53,781 nt of DNA from Deltaproteobacteria bacterium (GCA_016875195.1 VGRY01000022.1:1-53781); one strand, 5' to 3'; counted from the first letter of the stretch, positions 8,584 to 16,918 are shown. The notes: generated from the sequence alone by a model not told the origin. Made by a program: numbers and translations.

Positions 8584-8709
8584 TATAGTGAACGACTTAA
8601 ATAAATCGACCTCCATCATGTGTCATTGCGAACAAAGTGAAGCAATCTCGTGAGATTGCCACGTCGCTTCGCTCCTCGCAATGACTACTTTTCAAAGTCG
8701 TTCACTATA
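8584..8709. repeat. MITE-like element with 15-bp perfect terminal inverted repeats
   Basis: TATAGTGAACGACTT at 8584-8598 is exactly repeated in reverse complement at 8695-8709. The interior (about 8618-8686) is a REP-type hairpin with GTCATTGCGA on the left and TCGCAATGAC on the right and an inner GCAATCTC/GAGATTGC stem. No coding sequence fits inside. A fragment CTATAGTG recurs near 31563. Confidence 0.65.
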
Positions 8710-8731
8710 GTTGAGGGAAATTAATTTTTAA

Positions 8732-8760
8732 TTGACCCCCATAACCAAATATGATAATAA
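8732..8760 (+). promoter_or_regulatory. Candidate sigma-70 promoter for the CBS/ACT gene
   Basis: TTGACC at 8732-8737, then TAATAA at 8755-8760 (17-base spacing) or GATAAT at 8753-8758 (15-base spacing, preceded by TAT). It lies 33-60 bases before the ATG at 8793 and just after the MITE-like element, where a transcription start is plausible. Confidence 0.4.
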
Positions 8761-8792
8761 ACAGGTAACTTATCATGAAAGGAGAGGAAACT

Positions 8793-9470
8793 ATGAAGAT
8801 TCATTACAAGGGATTCATGAGAGAAAAGATACGGAGGAATCCAATCACCATTGGTTCGGATGCCAATTTTTTTGAAGCCCGGACCCTGATCCATGACAAG
8901 GGAGTCCGACATCTTCCTGTCGTTGATAAAGACAATCGTCTTATTGGAATTGTGACAGACAGAGATATTCGACAGGCCGCTCCCTCGGATGCTACCCTGC
9001 TCAGCGTCCAGGAGCTCAACTATCTTCTTGGAAAACTAAAGGTTTCTGCTTTCATGACCCCCAAAGAAAAGTTGATCACGATCAATCCGGATACCCTCAT
9101 CGAAGAAGCTGTTAAGCTGATGCGGGATCATAAAATCGGATGTCTTCCTGTCGTAGAGGAAGATAAGCTATATGGAATTTTTACTGAGACGGATGCTCTC
9201 GATCATTTGGTTGATATTTTCGGCATCAATCAGAAAGGAACACGGTTGACCATAGCCTTTGAAGATAAACCCGGTGCGATGCTTGGAATCCTCGAAGTTT
9301 TTAAGAAACATAATATCAACATCATCAGCGTTGTCACTCCCTCCTTCTTGGTCGAAGGTAAAAGGATTGCTGCGATCCGGATTCAGGCAGAAAACAATCC
9401 GGAAGTAAATAAAGAGTTGGAGAAGGCGGGTTACGGTATACTCTCCATAGGCCATTGGCCTTCCATATAG
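8793..9470 (+). CDS. AcuB-like CBS-pair/ACT domain protein
   Basis: 225-residue cytoplasmic protein. Two CBS motifs (about 1-60 with ATL.H.KGVRHLPVVD and IGIVTDRDIR; about 80-140 with IGCLPVVEEDKLYGIFTETD) are followed by an ACT domain (LTIAFEDKPGAMLGILEVFK, from about 150). This architecture matches AcuB, a sensor of adenine nucleotides in acetate/acyl-CoA metabolism. GGAGAGG at 8781-8787 points to ATG 8793 rather than the in-frame ATG 18 bases upstream. It likely senses energy state for the following thiolase/beta-oxidation genes; that role is inference. Confidence 0.85.
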   Translation: MKIHYKGFMREKIRRNPITIGSDANFFEARTLIHDKGVRHLPVVDKDNRLIGIVTDRDIRQAAPSDATLLSVQELNYLLGKLKVSAFMTPKEKLITINPDTLIEEAVKLMRDHKIGCLPVVEEDKLYGIFTETDALDHLVDIFGINQKGTRLTIAFEDKPGAMLGILEVFKKHNINIISVVTPSFLVEGKRIAAIRIQAENNPEVNKELEKAGYGILSIGHWPSI

Positions 9471-9480
9471 AAAAATTTAA

Positions 9481-9586
9481 AAAAATCATTGCAAAATTAG
9501 CATTGCAAAATTATCAATTAACAACGGGAAAAAATAATTTATTGATCACTTTGCACTGTTAACTTTATATCTTGCAATGGTTTTTT
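9481..9586. repeat. Family B hairpin repeat, short copy
   Basis: Ends AAAAATCATTGCAAAATT and ATCTTGCAATGGTTTTT are near-complements, with family B words (TTAGCATTGCAAAATT, CACTTTGCACTGTTAACTTT) between. Lies between the CBS/ACT gene and the MerR gene. Confidence 0.7.
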
Positions 9587-9630
9587 TTCTTTCTTCTTTC
9601 TCAGTTTACGTTAAGTGGCCAATTGATCTT

Positions 9631-10095
9631 ATGAAAATCGATGGAGCAAGATATTATAAGATCGGCGAACTTGCTAATCTGTTAGAACTCAGCCCTCGGA
9701 CGATCCGATACTATGAAGAGATCGGCCTTCTCAATTCTGTCAAACGGATTGAGGGAGGGAAACGGGTGTATACGGACAGAGACCTGCAACGCCTCAAATT
9801 TATCCAGCGACTGAAGCACCTTGGCCTCACCCTCTCTGAAATGCACGAACTGGAGGATATCTATCAAATCCATCGAACCAACAAGAAAGTGCTCGCCCGC
9901 CTTCTTGAATTACTGGACGACAATACCATGAAAATCGATGAGCGTGTCAACAGTCTCTTAAGGTTGAAAACCGACATCTTGAGTTATGAGGAAAAAATTC
10001 GTGAGAAACTGAATTTTGAAGAGGAGACCCCAAAAGGAGGAGAACTTGACAAGAGCAGTGGTGATTACCAGCGCAGTCCGGACACCTATCGGTAA
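9631..10095 (+). CDS. MerR family transcriptional regulator
   Basis: 154-residue DNA-binding regulator. The MerR winged helix is at the N-terminus: YYKIGELANLLELSPRTIRY followed by YEEIGLL, then GKRVYTDRDLQRLKFIQRLK and LGLTLSEMHEL, ending in a coiled coil (about 80-130). No metal-binding Cys pattern is present, so an organic or acyl-CoA signal is more likely than a metal. ATG 9631 is chosen because MerR proteins begin close to this motif; the 18-codon upstream extension lies partly in repeat sequence. Its end overlaps the next gene's start by 50 bases, so it is co-transcribed with the thiolase and probably controls this beta-oxidation operon. Confidence 0.88.
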   Translation: MKIDGARYYKIGELANLLELSPRTIRYYEEIGLLNSVKRIEGGKRVYTDRDLQRLKFIQRLKHLGLTLSEMHELEDIYQIHRTNKKVLARLLELLDDNTMKIDERVNSLLRLKTDILSYEEKIREKLNFEEETPKGGELDKSSGDYQRSPDTYR

Positions 10096-11230
10096 TTTCC
10101 TTGGCGCACTGAGCCCTTTCAGTGCAACAGAACTGGGAGCAAAGGTGATTGAAGAGGCAGTCAAACGCTCACAGATCCGGAGGGAAGAGGTGGATGAAGT
10201 GATTATGGGCAACGTTTTGCCTTTTGGACTGGGACAGAACCCTGCCCGCCAGGCGATGATCAAATCCGGACTTCCCATGGCAGGAGGAGCCATCACGGTC
10301 AATAAGGTATGTGGTTCCGGACTGAAGGCAGTCATGTTAGCTGCTCAGGTTATCCTTGCTGGAGATGCAGAGGTAGTCGTTGCAGGCGGGATGGAAAACA
10401 TGAGCCGTGTCCCCTACTATCTTGAAAATGCGCGAACAGGGTACCGCCTCTGGGACGGAAAATTAGTGGATGGAATGGTCCATGATGGACTCTGGGATAT
10501 CGTGAACGATTACCATATGGGATTTACGGCCGATATCCAATCGAAAAAATTTAATATCAGCCGTGAAGAACAGGACCGATTTGCTCATCAATCCAATCAC
10601 AGGGCAATGAAGGCAATGCAAGAAGGAAAATTCAAAGAGGAGATTCTTCCGATTCAGATTCCGTCAAAAAAAGGGAATCCCCTAATTTTCGATACGGATG
10701 AGGGACCCAGGAATACCGACCTTCAAGCATTGGCAAAACTAAAACCCGCCTTCCAGGAAGGGGGGTTCGCCACCGCCGGAAACTCTTCCAAGATCAGTGA
10801 TGGGGCAAGCGCGCTTGTATTGATGTCCATGGAGAGGGCCCAGGCCCTGGGCGTGAAACCCATGGCGAGAGTCGGAACCCAGGCAGCGGCTGGCGTTGAA
10901 CTGGAGGATGTTCTTGTGGCGCCGATTCAATCCATCCCAAAAGTCCTCAATAAGGCTAAGCTCACTCTGAAGGATATCGATCTTTTCGAAATAAATGAAG
11001 CTTTTTCAGCAACGACATTGGCCATCATGAAGGCCTTAAACATAGAAGAAGAAAGGGTCAATGTGAATGGCGGAGCGGTTGCCCTGGGTCATCCCATTGG
11101 CGCCAGTGGTGCAAGAATTCTGACCACAATGCTCTATGCCATGAAAGACCGCGGCGCAAAGAGAGGAATGGCATCCCTCTGCCTCGGAGGAGCAGAAGCC
11201 GTTAGTTTGATCGTGGAAAGCGTGGAATAA
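10046..11230 (+). CDS. Acetyl-CoA acetyltransferase (thiolase)
   Basis: Thiolase of 394 residues catalysing 3-ketoacyl-CoA cleavage or acetoacetyl-CoA formation. Nucleophilic Cys in NKVCGSGLKAV (about 89), catalytic His in GHPIGASG (about 350) and the second Cys in CLGGAEA (about 380; usually CxGGG, here GGA). The start is TTG at 10046: AAGGAGG at 10034-10040 lies five bases upstream and the protein then begins TRAVVITSAVRTPIG, as in the family. The next gene is 3-hydroxyacyl-CoA dehydrogenase, then acyl-CoA dehydrogenase, giving a compact beta-oxidation set. Confidence 0.95.
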   Translation: MTRAVVITSAVRTPIGNFLGALSPFSATELGAKVIEEAVKRSQIRREEVDEVIMGNVLPFGLGQNPARQAMIKSGLPMAGGAITVNKVCGSGLKAVMLAAQVILAGDAEVVVAGGMENMSRVPYYLENARTGYRLWDGKLVDGMVHDGLWDIVNDYHMGFTADIQSKKFNISREEQDRFAHQSNHRAMKAMQEGKFKEEILPIQIPSKKGNPLIFDTDEGPRNTDLQALAKLKPAFQEGGFATAGNSSKISDGASALVLMSMERAQALGVKPMARVGTQAAAGVELEDVLVAPIQSIPKVLNKAKLTLKDIDLFEINEAFSATTLAIMKALNIEEERVNVNGGAVALGHPIGASGARILTTMLYAMKDRGAKRGMASLCLGGAEAVSLIVESVE

Positions 11231-11399
11231 AAATTTCGAAGCACGAAATTCGGGCGGAGCGTCCAGCAGGATCAATTCGAAACAATATCGAATGACCGAA
11301 ATTCAAAATTTTAAACTGAGAGTTTTTTAAACATTTTGAAAATTTGGTCATTGGAATTTTGAAATTGTTTCGGATTTCGATATTCGGATTTCGGATTTG
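11231..11399 (+). repeat. Family A hairpin repeat, copy A2 (retains IVP start)
   Basis: Starts right after the thiolase stop and ends before the AAGGAGG of the next gene. Left arm AATTTCGAAGCACGAAATTC is interrupted by a 22-base insert (11252-11273, GGGCGGAGCGTCC-type), then AATTCGAAACAATATCG. The ATG at 11292 reads M-T-E-I-Q-N-F-K-L-R-V-F-stop; the intact IVP at 44350 begins M-T-E-I-Q-N-L-K. The right arm is ATTGTTTCGGATTTCGATAT and CGGATTTCGGATTT. Confidence 0.8.
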
Positions 11400-11412
11400 A
11401 AGAAGGAGGATT

Positions 11413-12261
11413 ATGGAAATCCAAACCATTGGTGTCGTGGGAGCTGGGCAGATGGGCAATGGAATTGCCCAGGTTGCCGCCCAAAGCGGGCTCCAGGTCG
11501 TAATGAGTGATATTGCAGATTCATTTGTCCAGAAAGGATTGGCAACCATCTCAAAGAATCTGGGTCGGATGGTTGAAAAGGGAAAAATTCCTTCTCAGAA
11601 GAGAGATGAAATCATGGGAAGGATCAAAGGAACGGTTCAGGTCAAAGATATGGCAGGAACCGATTTCGTAGTGGAGGCCGCCACAGAAAATGAGACTCTC
11701 AAACTGAATATCTTCAAAGAGCTGGACCAGGTTTGTCGAAAGGAAGTCATTCTCTCAAGTAACACTTCCTCCATCTCCATCACAAAAATTGCCTCGGCCA
11801 CCCAGAGGCCACAGAATGTGATCGGGATGCATTTTATGAATCCTGTACCGGTGATGCAACTGGTAGAGATCATTAAGGGGCTTCAAACCTCCCAGGAGAC
11901 ATTTGATGCGGTGAAGTCCCTTTCTCTGAAGATGGGTAAAACTCCGGTTGAAGCAAATGACTTTCCAGGATTCATCTCCAACCGGATCCTGATGCCCATG
12001 ATCAACGAAGCCATCTATACCCTCTTCGAAGGAGTGGGAACACCGGAGGCCATCGATACAGTGATGAAATTGGGCATGAACCATCCCATGGGGCCTCTCA
12101 CCCTCGCTGACCTCATCGGCCTCGACACCTGCCTGGCTATTATGGAGGTCCTTTACAAAGGATTAGGAGATACAAAATATCGCCCCTGCCCTCTCCTCAA
12201 AAAATATGTCGACGCAGGCTATTTGGGGAGGAAGACAGGAAGAGGCTTCCATAAATACTAA
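11413..12261 (+). CDS. hbd: 3-hydroxyacyl-CoA (3-hydroxybutyryl-CoA) dehydrogenase
   Basis: NAD-dependent dehydrogenase (282 residues) oxidising L-3-hydroxyacyl-CoA. The Rossmann loop [18 protein letters not shown] is at residues 5-22; the catalytic His is in [16 protein letters not shown] (about 138) with the downstream N(D)FPGFISNR and [16 protein letters not shown] typical of the short stand-alone (Hbd/PaaH-type) enzymes. AAGGAGG precedes ATG 11413. It works between an enoyl-CoA hydratase (not in the window) and the thiolase upstream. Confidence 0.94.
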   Translation: MEIQTIGVVGAGQMGNGIAQVAAQSGLQVVMSDIADSFVQKGLATISKNLGRMVEKGKIPSQKRDEIMGRIKGTVQVKDMAGTDFVVEAATENETLKLNIFKELDQVCRKEVILSSNTSSISITKIASATQRPQNVIGMHFMNPVPVMQLVEIIKGLQTSQETFDAVKSLSLKMGKTPVEANDFPGFISNRILMPMINEAIYTLFEGVGTPEAIDTVMKLGMNHPMGPLTLADLIGLDTCLAIMEVLYKGLGDTKYRPCPLLKKYVDAGYLGRKTGRGFHKY

Positions 12262-12266
12262 AAAGC

Positions 12267-12393
12267 AAATTCGAAGCACGAATTTCGAAACAATTTTCAA
12301 ATGACCAAAATTCAAATGTTCCAAACCAATTTTTTATTTCCCAAATTCGAGTTTTAATTTATTTCGGATTTCGATATTCGGATTTCGGATTTT
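12267..12393 (+). repeat. Family A hairpin repeat, copy A3
   Basis: AAATTCGAAGCACGAATTTC start, ATGACC at 12301 followed by AAAATTCAA codons, and right arm ATTTCGGATTTCGATATTCG then GATTTCGGATTT. It ends 10 bases before the acyl-CoA dehydrogenase ATG and no Shine-Dalgarno sequence is left between. Confidence 0.8.
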
Positions 12394-12403
12394 TGGTTTA
12401 CCG

Positions 12404-13549
12404 ATGGATTTCAAACTCACGCCAGAACAAGAGATGATACGGGACATGGTGAGGGACTTCACGGAGAAGAATATCAAGCCCGTCGCCGGTCTCCATGATG
12501 AGGAAAAACATTTTCCGTACCAGAACATCAAGAAAATGGCCGACCTGGGTTTGATGGGGATGAATATCCCCATCGAATATGGAGGATCAGAGGTCGGAGT
12601 CATCGCCTACAGCCTCGCCATCACCGAAATTGCAAAAGGGTGCGCCTCCCATGCGGTCACGACTTCTGTCACGAACATGGTGGCAGAGGTGATTTGCGAA
12701 TTCGGAAAAGAGGAGATCAAGAGAAAACATCTCCCTAAGCTATGTAACGGCGACTATCCTGCTGGTTCCTTCGCCCTCACAGAACCTCACACAGGGTCGG
12801 ATGCAGCCAATATCAGGGCCACTGCTGTCCGGAAGAATGACAATTATATTCTCAATGGATCGAAGACCTTGATTACCAGCGGCGAAGTTTCCGGGGTAAC
12901 CGTGGTTTGGGGGGTCACGGATAAAAATTCAAGAAAAGGAAAAGGGATCACTGCCTTCGCCGTAGAAAAAGGATTGCCTGGTTTCATCGTGGGAAAGGGA
13001 GAGGAGAAGATGGGACATCGCGCCTCCCCTACCAACGAGTTGATCTTTGACAATTGTGTTGTCCCAGCTAACTGCGTCCTGGGAAAAGAAGGAGAAGGGT
13101 TCAAGATCGCCATGATGGAGCTCGATGGTGGACGAATTGGAATCGGATCGCTTGCCATCGGGGTAGGATTCGCAGCGATCGATTTTGCCATCCAGTATGT
13201 GAAGGAAAGAGAGGCATTTGGAAAATCCCTCTCAAGCTTTGAGGCGATCCAATGGATGATCGCTGACTCCTATACAGGATTGGAAGCCGCCCAACTGATG
13301 GTTCTCCGTGCAGCTTATCTAAAAGAAAATAAACTTCCCTTCACCAAAGAGGCCTCCATGGCAAAACTTTTTGCCACGGAGACCGCACGAAATGCAGCCC
13401 TTCGCGCGGTCCAGATGCTGGGGGGATATGGATATACGCGGGATTACCCAGTCGAACGCCACCTCCGGGACATCATTGGAACCACCCTCTATGAAGGAAC
13501 CTCCGAGGTTCAGCGGATTGTCATTTCACGAGAGATACTTCAAGGATAA
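12404..13549 (+). CDS. Acyl-CoA dehydrogenase (copy 1)
   Basis: FAD enzyme of 381 residues that introduces the alpha,beta double bond in an acyl-CoA and passes electrons to ETF. N-terminal helix MDFKLTPEQEMIRDMVRDF, substrate/FAD segment ALTEPHTGSDAANI (about 125-138), YVKEREAFGK (about 265) and C-terminal YEGTSEVQRIVISREIL, whose Glu (about 366) is the catalytic base of short/medium-chain enzymes. The ATG has no evident ribosome-binding site because family A copy A3 runs up to it. The substrate is probably a short acyl-CoA, inferred from the neighbouring thiolase and Hbd. Confidence 0.93.
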   Translation: MDFKLTPEQEMIRDMVRDFTEKNIKPVAGLHDEEKHFPYQNIKKMADLGLMGMNIPIEYGGSEVGVIAYSLAITEIAKGCASHAVTTSVTNMVAEVICEFGKEEIKRKHLPKLCNGDYPAGSFALTEPHTGSDAANIRATAVRKNDNYILNGSKTLITSGEVSGVTVVWGVTDKNSRKGKGITAFAVEKGLPGFIVGKGEEKMGHRASPTNELIFDNCVVPANCVLGKEGEGFKIAMMELDGGRIGIGSLAIGVGFAAIDFAIQYVKEREAFGKSLSSFEAIQWMIADSYTGLEAAQLMVLRAAYLKENKLPFTKEASMAKLFATETARNAALRAVQMLGGYGYTRDYPVERHLRDIIGTTLYEGTSEVQRIVISREILQG

Positions 13550-13631
13550 AAACTATTGAAATGTTTTTAGATTTCTGTTAGGAATACGATTGTGAATAAA
13601 ATTGCAATTAGATTTTAGAGGAGCTATTCAG

Positions 13632-14780
13632 ATGGAAACCTCCGAACAACCATTTGCAGAGAAATTTGACCTCTATGGCTGCTATCAGTGCGGCAAGTGC
13701 ACAGGGGGGTGCCCTGTCTCCCTTAAATCGAAACTCAATATCCGGAGGCTGATGATCGAAGGGATATTGGGAAAGAACCTCGACCGGATCGGGGAGAAGG
13801 AGGAGCTCTGGGACTGTACCACTTGTAAGACCTGTACCTTGAGGTGCCCAAGGGGATTAAAGCCCATGGATTTAGTGATCGGGATGAGGGGAACGATGGT
13901 CGAGGAAGGCCGTATTCCCAAGACGATCATCGAGGCCATGGAGAACGCTTACAAACATAGAAACCCTTGGGGAAAACCGAAGAACAAGCGGACAGAGTGG
14001 CTCAAAAGCCTTCCTGAAGATATCAAGGTTAAGGATTTCTCTCAGGGGGAAAACGCTGAATATCTCTACTTTGTTGGATGCACCGCTGCTTCAGACCCGC
14101 GCATACAGGAGATTGCCAAATCGATGGTATTTGTCTTCCGGCAAACAGGAATCGACTTTGCAATTCTCGGAAATGAAGAACAATGCTGCGGCAATGAAAT
14201 ACGAAGAATGGGAGAGGCTGGCCTTTTCGAGGAATTGATGGACGCAAACATCGAGCGTTTTGAATCCTATGGGATTCAACGCATCCTCACGGCTTGCCCC
14301 CACGGGTTCAATGTTTTTAAAAATGAATACCCCCAGGGAAAGTTCGATATCCTCCATGCCACACAGATCCTGGCGAAACGGCTGGAAGAAGGGAAACTTC
14401 GCCTCACCCGGGAGATTAAAAACGTCGTCACCTATCATGACCCCTGTTTCCTGGGGAAACAGAACAATATCTTTGATGAACCCCGTACGCTTTTAGCGGC
14501 TATCCCTGGGCTCACCTTCAAAGAGATGGACCGCTGCCGTGAGAAAAGCCTCTGTTGCGAAGGAGGTGGCGGAAAGATGTGGGCGGAGTCTTCTTCTGAT
14601 ACAGGTCAGCGATTAGCTGAGATTCGTGTGAAGGACGCAGTGGAGCTGGGGGCTGAAATCCTTGCCACCGCCTGCCCTCTCTGCGTGCTCACGCTTGAGG
14701 ATGCGGTGAAAACCTCCGGCTATGAAGAGAAGATTCGCGTGATGGATGTGATGGAATTATTGGCGGAGGCTGTCGATTGA
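13632..14780 (+). CDS. HdrD-like iron-sulfur protein (4Fe-4S ferredoxin plus two CCG domains)
   Basis: 382-residue electron-transfer protein. N-terminal clusters CYQCGKCTGGCPV (about 17-29) and CTTCKTCTLRCPRG (about 62-75) resemble HdrC; the rest has two cysteine-rich CCG domains resembling HdrB: CTAAS...EQCCGNE (about 150-195) with CPHGFN, and HDPCFLGKQNN...LCCEGGGGK...ACPLC (about 275-345). HdrC+HdrB fused in one chain is the HdrD arrangement. ATG 13632 has AGAGGAG upstream. It sits between an acyl-CoA dehydrogenase and a Hnd/Nuo module; a link between ETF or Hdr electron carriers and a menaquinone or ferredoxin pool is a reasonable inference. Confidence 0.88.
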   Translation: METSEQPFAEKFDLYGCYQCGKCTGGCPVSLKSKLNIRRLMIEGILGKNLDRIGEKEELWDCTTCKTCTLRCPRGLKPMDLVIGMRGTMVEEGRIPKTIIEAMENAYKHRNPWGKPKNKRTEWLKSLPEDIKVKDFSQGENAEYLYFVGCTAASDPRIQEIAKSMVFVFRQTGIDFAILGNEEQCCGNEIRRMGEAGLFEELMDANIERFESYGIQRILTACPHGFNVFKNEYPQGKFDILHATQILAKRLEEGKLRLTREIKNVVTYHDPCFLGKQNNIFDEPRTLLAAIPGLTFKEMDRCREKSLCCEGGGGKMWAESSSDTGQRLAEIRVKDAVELGAEILATACPLCVLTLEDAVKTSGYEEKIRVMDVMELLAEAVD

Positions 14781-14781
14781 C

Positions 14782-15159
14782 ATGACACTCCAAGATATTC
14801 AACGGCTCCTTGATGCCGAAGTGATCGCTGGAAAAGAAAACCTGGGCAGGGAGGTCAGCCATGCCTTTGCAGCGGACCTCTTGAGCGATGTCCTGGCCAT
14901 CGCCAGGAGGGGGGCTGAAGGCGCTCTGCTCATTACGGGAAACAGGACTCTTCAAGTGATTTATACCGCGGATGTGGTGGATCTGGGCGCCATCCTCTTT
15001 GTTAGGGGGAAAAGGCCAAATGAGGCCATGGCTCAGTTAGCCAATGAGATGGAGATTCCCCTTCTGATGACGTCCTATATCATGTTTGAAACCTGTGGCC
15101 GTCTGCATCAACATGGATTGAAAGCCTGCATCGAAAAGGTTGAGGATGGATCAGACTGA
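14782..15159 (+). CDS. DRTGG-domain protein (copy 1)
   Basis: 125-residue protein: MTLQDIQRLLDAEVIAGKEN then EVSHAFAADLLSDVLAIA, a DRTGG-type fold in which the motif reads AADLLSDV. Such stand-alone proteins are encoded beside NADH-linked hydrogenase (Hyd/Hnd) genes in Thermotogales, Clostridia and deltaproteobacteria. Function unknown. It starts one base after the CCG protein's stop and overlaps the following ATPase gene by 14 bases, so translation is coupled. A second paralogue follows at 15638. Confidence 0.75.
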   Translation: MTLQDIQRLLDAEVIAGKENLGREVSHAFAADLLSDVLAIARRGAEGALLITGNRTLQVIYTADVVDLGAILFVRGKRPNEAMAQLANEMEIPLLMTSYIMFETCGRLHQHGLKACIEKVEDGSD

Positions 15160-15601
15160 AGAGAAATATCCATTTTACGAGACATTTCATATCGAGGGGG
15201 GCAATTTTACCCATGCCGGTTCGATCTCAAGCAGGATTAAAAGGATACTAAAAAATGAGGGATTCCCGAATCAGGTGATCCGCCGGATGGCCATTGCTAC
15301 ATTTGAAGCAGAGATGAATGTCATCTGCTATGCACGGTGGGGGATCCTCAATCTGCTGGTATCGACTGATTTCCTAAAAGTCGTGGTGGACGACGAGGGC
15401 GTCGGCATCCACGATGTGAATCAGGCGATGAAAGAAGGGTTTTCCACTGCGGATGAAAGGATCAGAGAGCTTGGGTTCGGGGCAGGAATGGGATTATCGA
15501 ATATCAAGAAAGTGACCGATGAGATGCTGTTGACCTCCGTGGTCAACCAGGGGACTCATCTCGAATTTACAATTAACGTGGTGAACGGAAACCCCGCATA
15601 G
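15146..15601 (+). CDS. RsbT/RsbW-like GHKL ATPase
   Basis: 151-residue ATP-binding protein of the anti-sigma factor/serine kinase type. N-box FEAEMNVICYA (about 52-62), G1 DDEGVGI (about 85-91) and G2 GFGAGMGLSNIK (about 113-124) are present; there is no transmembrane or dimerisation domain. AAGG at 15136-15139 fits ATG 15146; a TTG two codons earlier is possible. Embedded in a string of overlapping regulatory genes before the NuoE-like gene. A partner-switching or kinase role is plausible, but no anti-sigma antagonist or phosphatase is visible nearby. Confidence 0.78.
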   Translation: MDQTEEKYPFYETFHIEGGNFTHAGSISSRIKRILKNEGFPNQVIRRMAIATFEAEMNVICYARWGILNLLVSTDFLKVVVDDEGVGIHDVNQAMKEGFSTADERIRELGFGAGMGLSNIKKVTDEMLLTSVVNQGTHLEFTINVVNGNPA

Positions 15602-15637
15602 GGAAAGAAATTTTATCAAGATGGAGCAGTGCAGTTC

Positions 15638-15988
15638 ATGAAATTGGAAACGCTCGTTCAATCCTTTGAACTGGAAGTCAAAACGGGGAGCGATCAGCTC
15701 CATCAGGAAGTGACCGGAGGCTATGCGGGCGACCTTCTGAGCGATGTGATCGCCCACAGCGCCAGAGGGAATGTCTGGATCACCATCCAGACCCATCCCA
15801 ATATCGTTGCCGTGGCCAGTTTGAAAGACCTGGCCGCCATTATCCTCGCAGGAGGAAGGGAGCCCGATCCGGAAACCCTGAAAAAGGCCGCAGAGGAAGG
15901 GATTCCCCTTCTCATCTCTCTTCTTCCCGCTTTTGAACTGATTGGAAGGCTTTATCAGGCAGGGGTCCCAGGGATCGTTTCATGTTAA
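15638..15988 (+). CDS. DRTGG-domain protein (copy 2)
   Basis: 116-residue paralogue of the protein at 14782: LVQSFELEVKTGSDQLHQEV then GGYAGDLLSDVIAHS with the same GDLLSDV core, and a conserved C-terminal half (EEGIPLLISLLPAFELIGRL against NEMEIPLLMTSYIMFETCGR). Start is uncertain: ATG 15638 with GGAG 11 bases upstream, or GTG 15629. Its last seven bases overlap the PHP gene. Confidence 0.72.
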   Translation: MKLETLVQSFELEVKTGSDQLHQEVTGGYAGDLLSDVIAHSARGNVWITIQTHPNIVAVASLKDLAAIILAGGREPDPETLKKAAEEGIPLLISLLPAFELIGRLYQAGVPGIVSC

Positions 15989-16722
15989 AGCGATTTCGAA
16001 CTGACCTCCACATTCACTCCTGCCTTTCTCCATGCGGGAGCGAGGAGATGAAGCCGAAGGCTGTTGTGGATCGTGCCATGACCGTTGGTTTGGACATGAT
16101 TGCCATCTGTGATCACAATTCTGCCGAAAATCTCCCTGCTTTTATGGAGGCCGGCAGGAGGGAAGGACTTACTGTTCTTCCGGGAATGGAGGTCACTTCC
16201 AGAGAAGAAATTCACCTCCTCGCCCTTTTCAACCGGCCGGAGAACTGCCTCACTCTCCAGGACTGGGTTTATCAGCATCTTCCCGGCAAGAATGACGAGG
16301 AGGTCTTCGGGCCACAGATTCGGGTCAATGAGCAGTCCGAAGCCATCGGTCACAATGACAAGATGCTGATTGGGGCGACCCTCCTTTCTTTTGAACAGAT
16401 CGTCTCCTTTGTCAAAACCCTGGAGGGAGTCGCCATTGCCTCTCACATTGATCGGCAGGCCTTCAGCCTGATTGGGCAGCTGGGGTTTATTCCTGAGGGG
16501 ATTTCCTTGGATGGTTTGGAGATATCTTCACGCACCTCGTTGGAAGAAGCCAGGAAACGATTTCGCTCATATCAGCATCTTGCCTTCGTCCGTTCTTCGG
16601 ATGCGCATTTTCTTGAAGAGATCGGAAGGGCAATGACCCACTTTCTTCTTGAGGAAAAGACATTAAAGGAAATTAAGATGGCTCTCCATTCACAGGGAGG
16701 CCGTGGTATTGCAGAGGCTTAG
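15982..16722 (+). CDS. PHP-domain metal-dependent phosphoesterase
   Basis: 246-residue cytoplasmic protein of the polymerase-and-histidinol-phosphatase fold. Metal-ligand motifs: TDLHIHSCLSPCG (about 7-19), AICDHN (about 39-44), GMEVTSREEIHLL (about 66-78), ASHIDR (about 155) and RSSDAHFL (about 203). Stand-alone PHP proteins are regular neighbours of Hnd/Hyd NADH modules; the substrate is not known. It overlaps the preceding gene by seven bases. Confidence 0.85.
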   Translation: MLKRFRTDLHIHSCLSPCGSEEMKPKAVVDRAMTVGLDMIAICDHNSAENLPAFMEAGRREGLTVLPGMEVTSREEIHLLALFNRPENCLTLQDWVYQHLPGKNDEEVFGPQIRVNEQSEAIGHNDKMLIGATLLSFEQIVSFVKTLEGVAIASHIDRQAFSLIGQLGFIPEGISLDGLEISSRTSLEEARKRFRSYQHLAFVRSSDAHFLEEIGRAMTHFLLEEKTLKEIKMALHSQGGRGIAEA

Positions 16723-16737
16723 GGGCGGACAAAAAAG

Positions 16738-16872
16738 GGCATCAGGTTACCAGGAAATCAGGAGGTAGAATACCAGGGTATCAGGATCTCAGAAAAAAGA
16801 AGATCAGGAATATGATGACCTGCTGAACTGATGTCCTGATACTCACGACCTGATCACCTGATATTCTGATAG
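16738..16872. repeat. Family G hairpin (ATCAGG/CCTGAT words)
   Basis: Left half (16738-16820) repeats GCATCAGGTTACCAGG, AATCAGG, GTATCAGGATC; right half (16820-16872) repeats ATGTCCTGATACTC, ACCTGATCACCTGATATTC. The two halves are complementary in overall order. It lies between the PHP gene and the GHKL ATPase gene, whose usual start codon region it abuts. Single visible copy. Confidence 0.6.
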
Positions 16873-16918
16873 CCGATATGCTCTGTTTCGGATTGGTCCT
16901 AATAGGACAAGATAGGGG

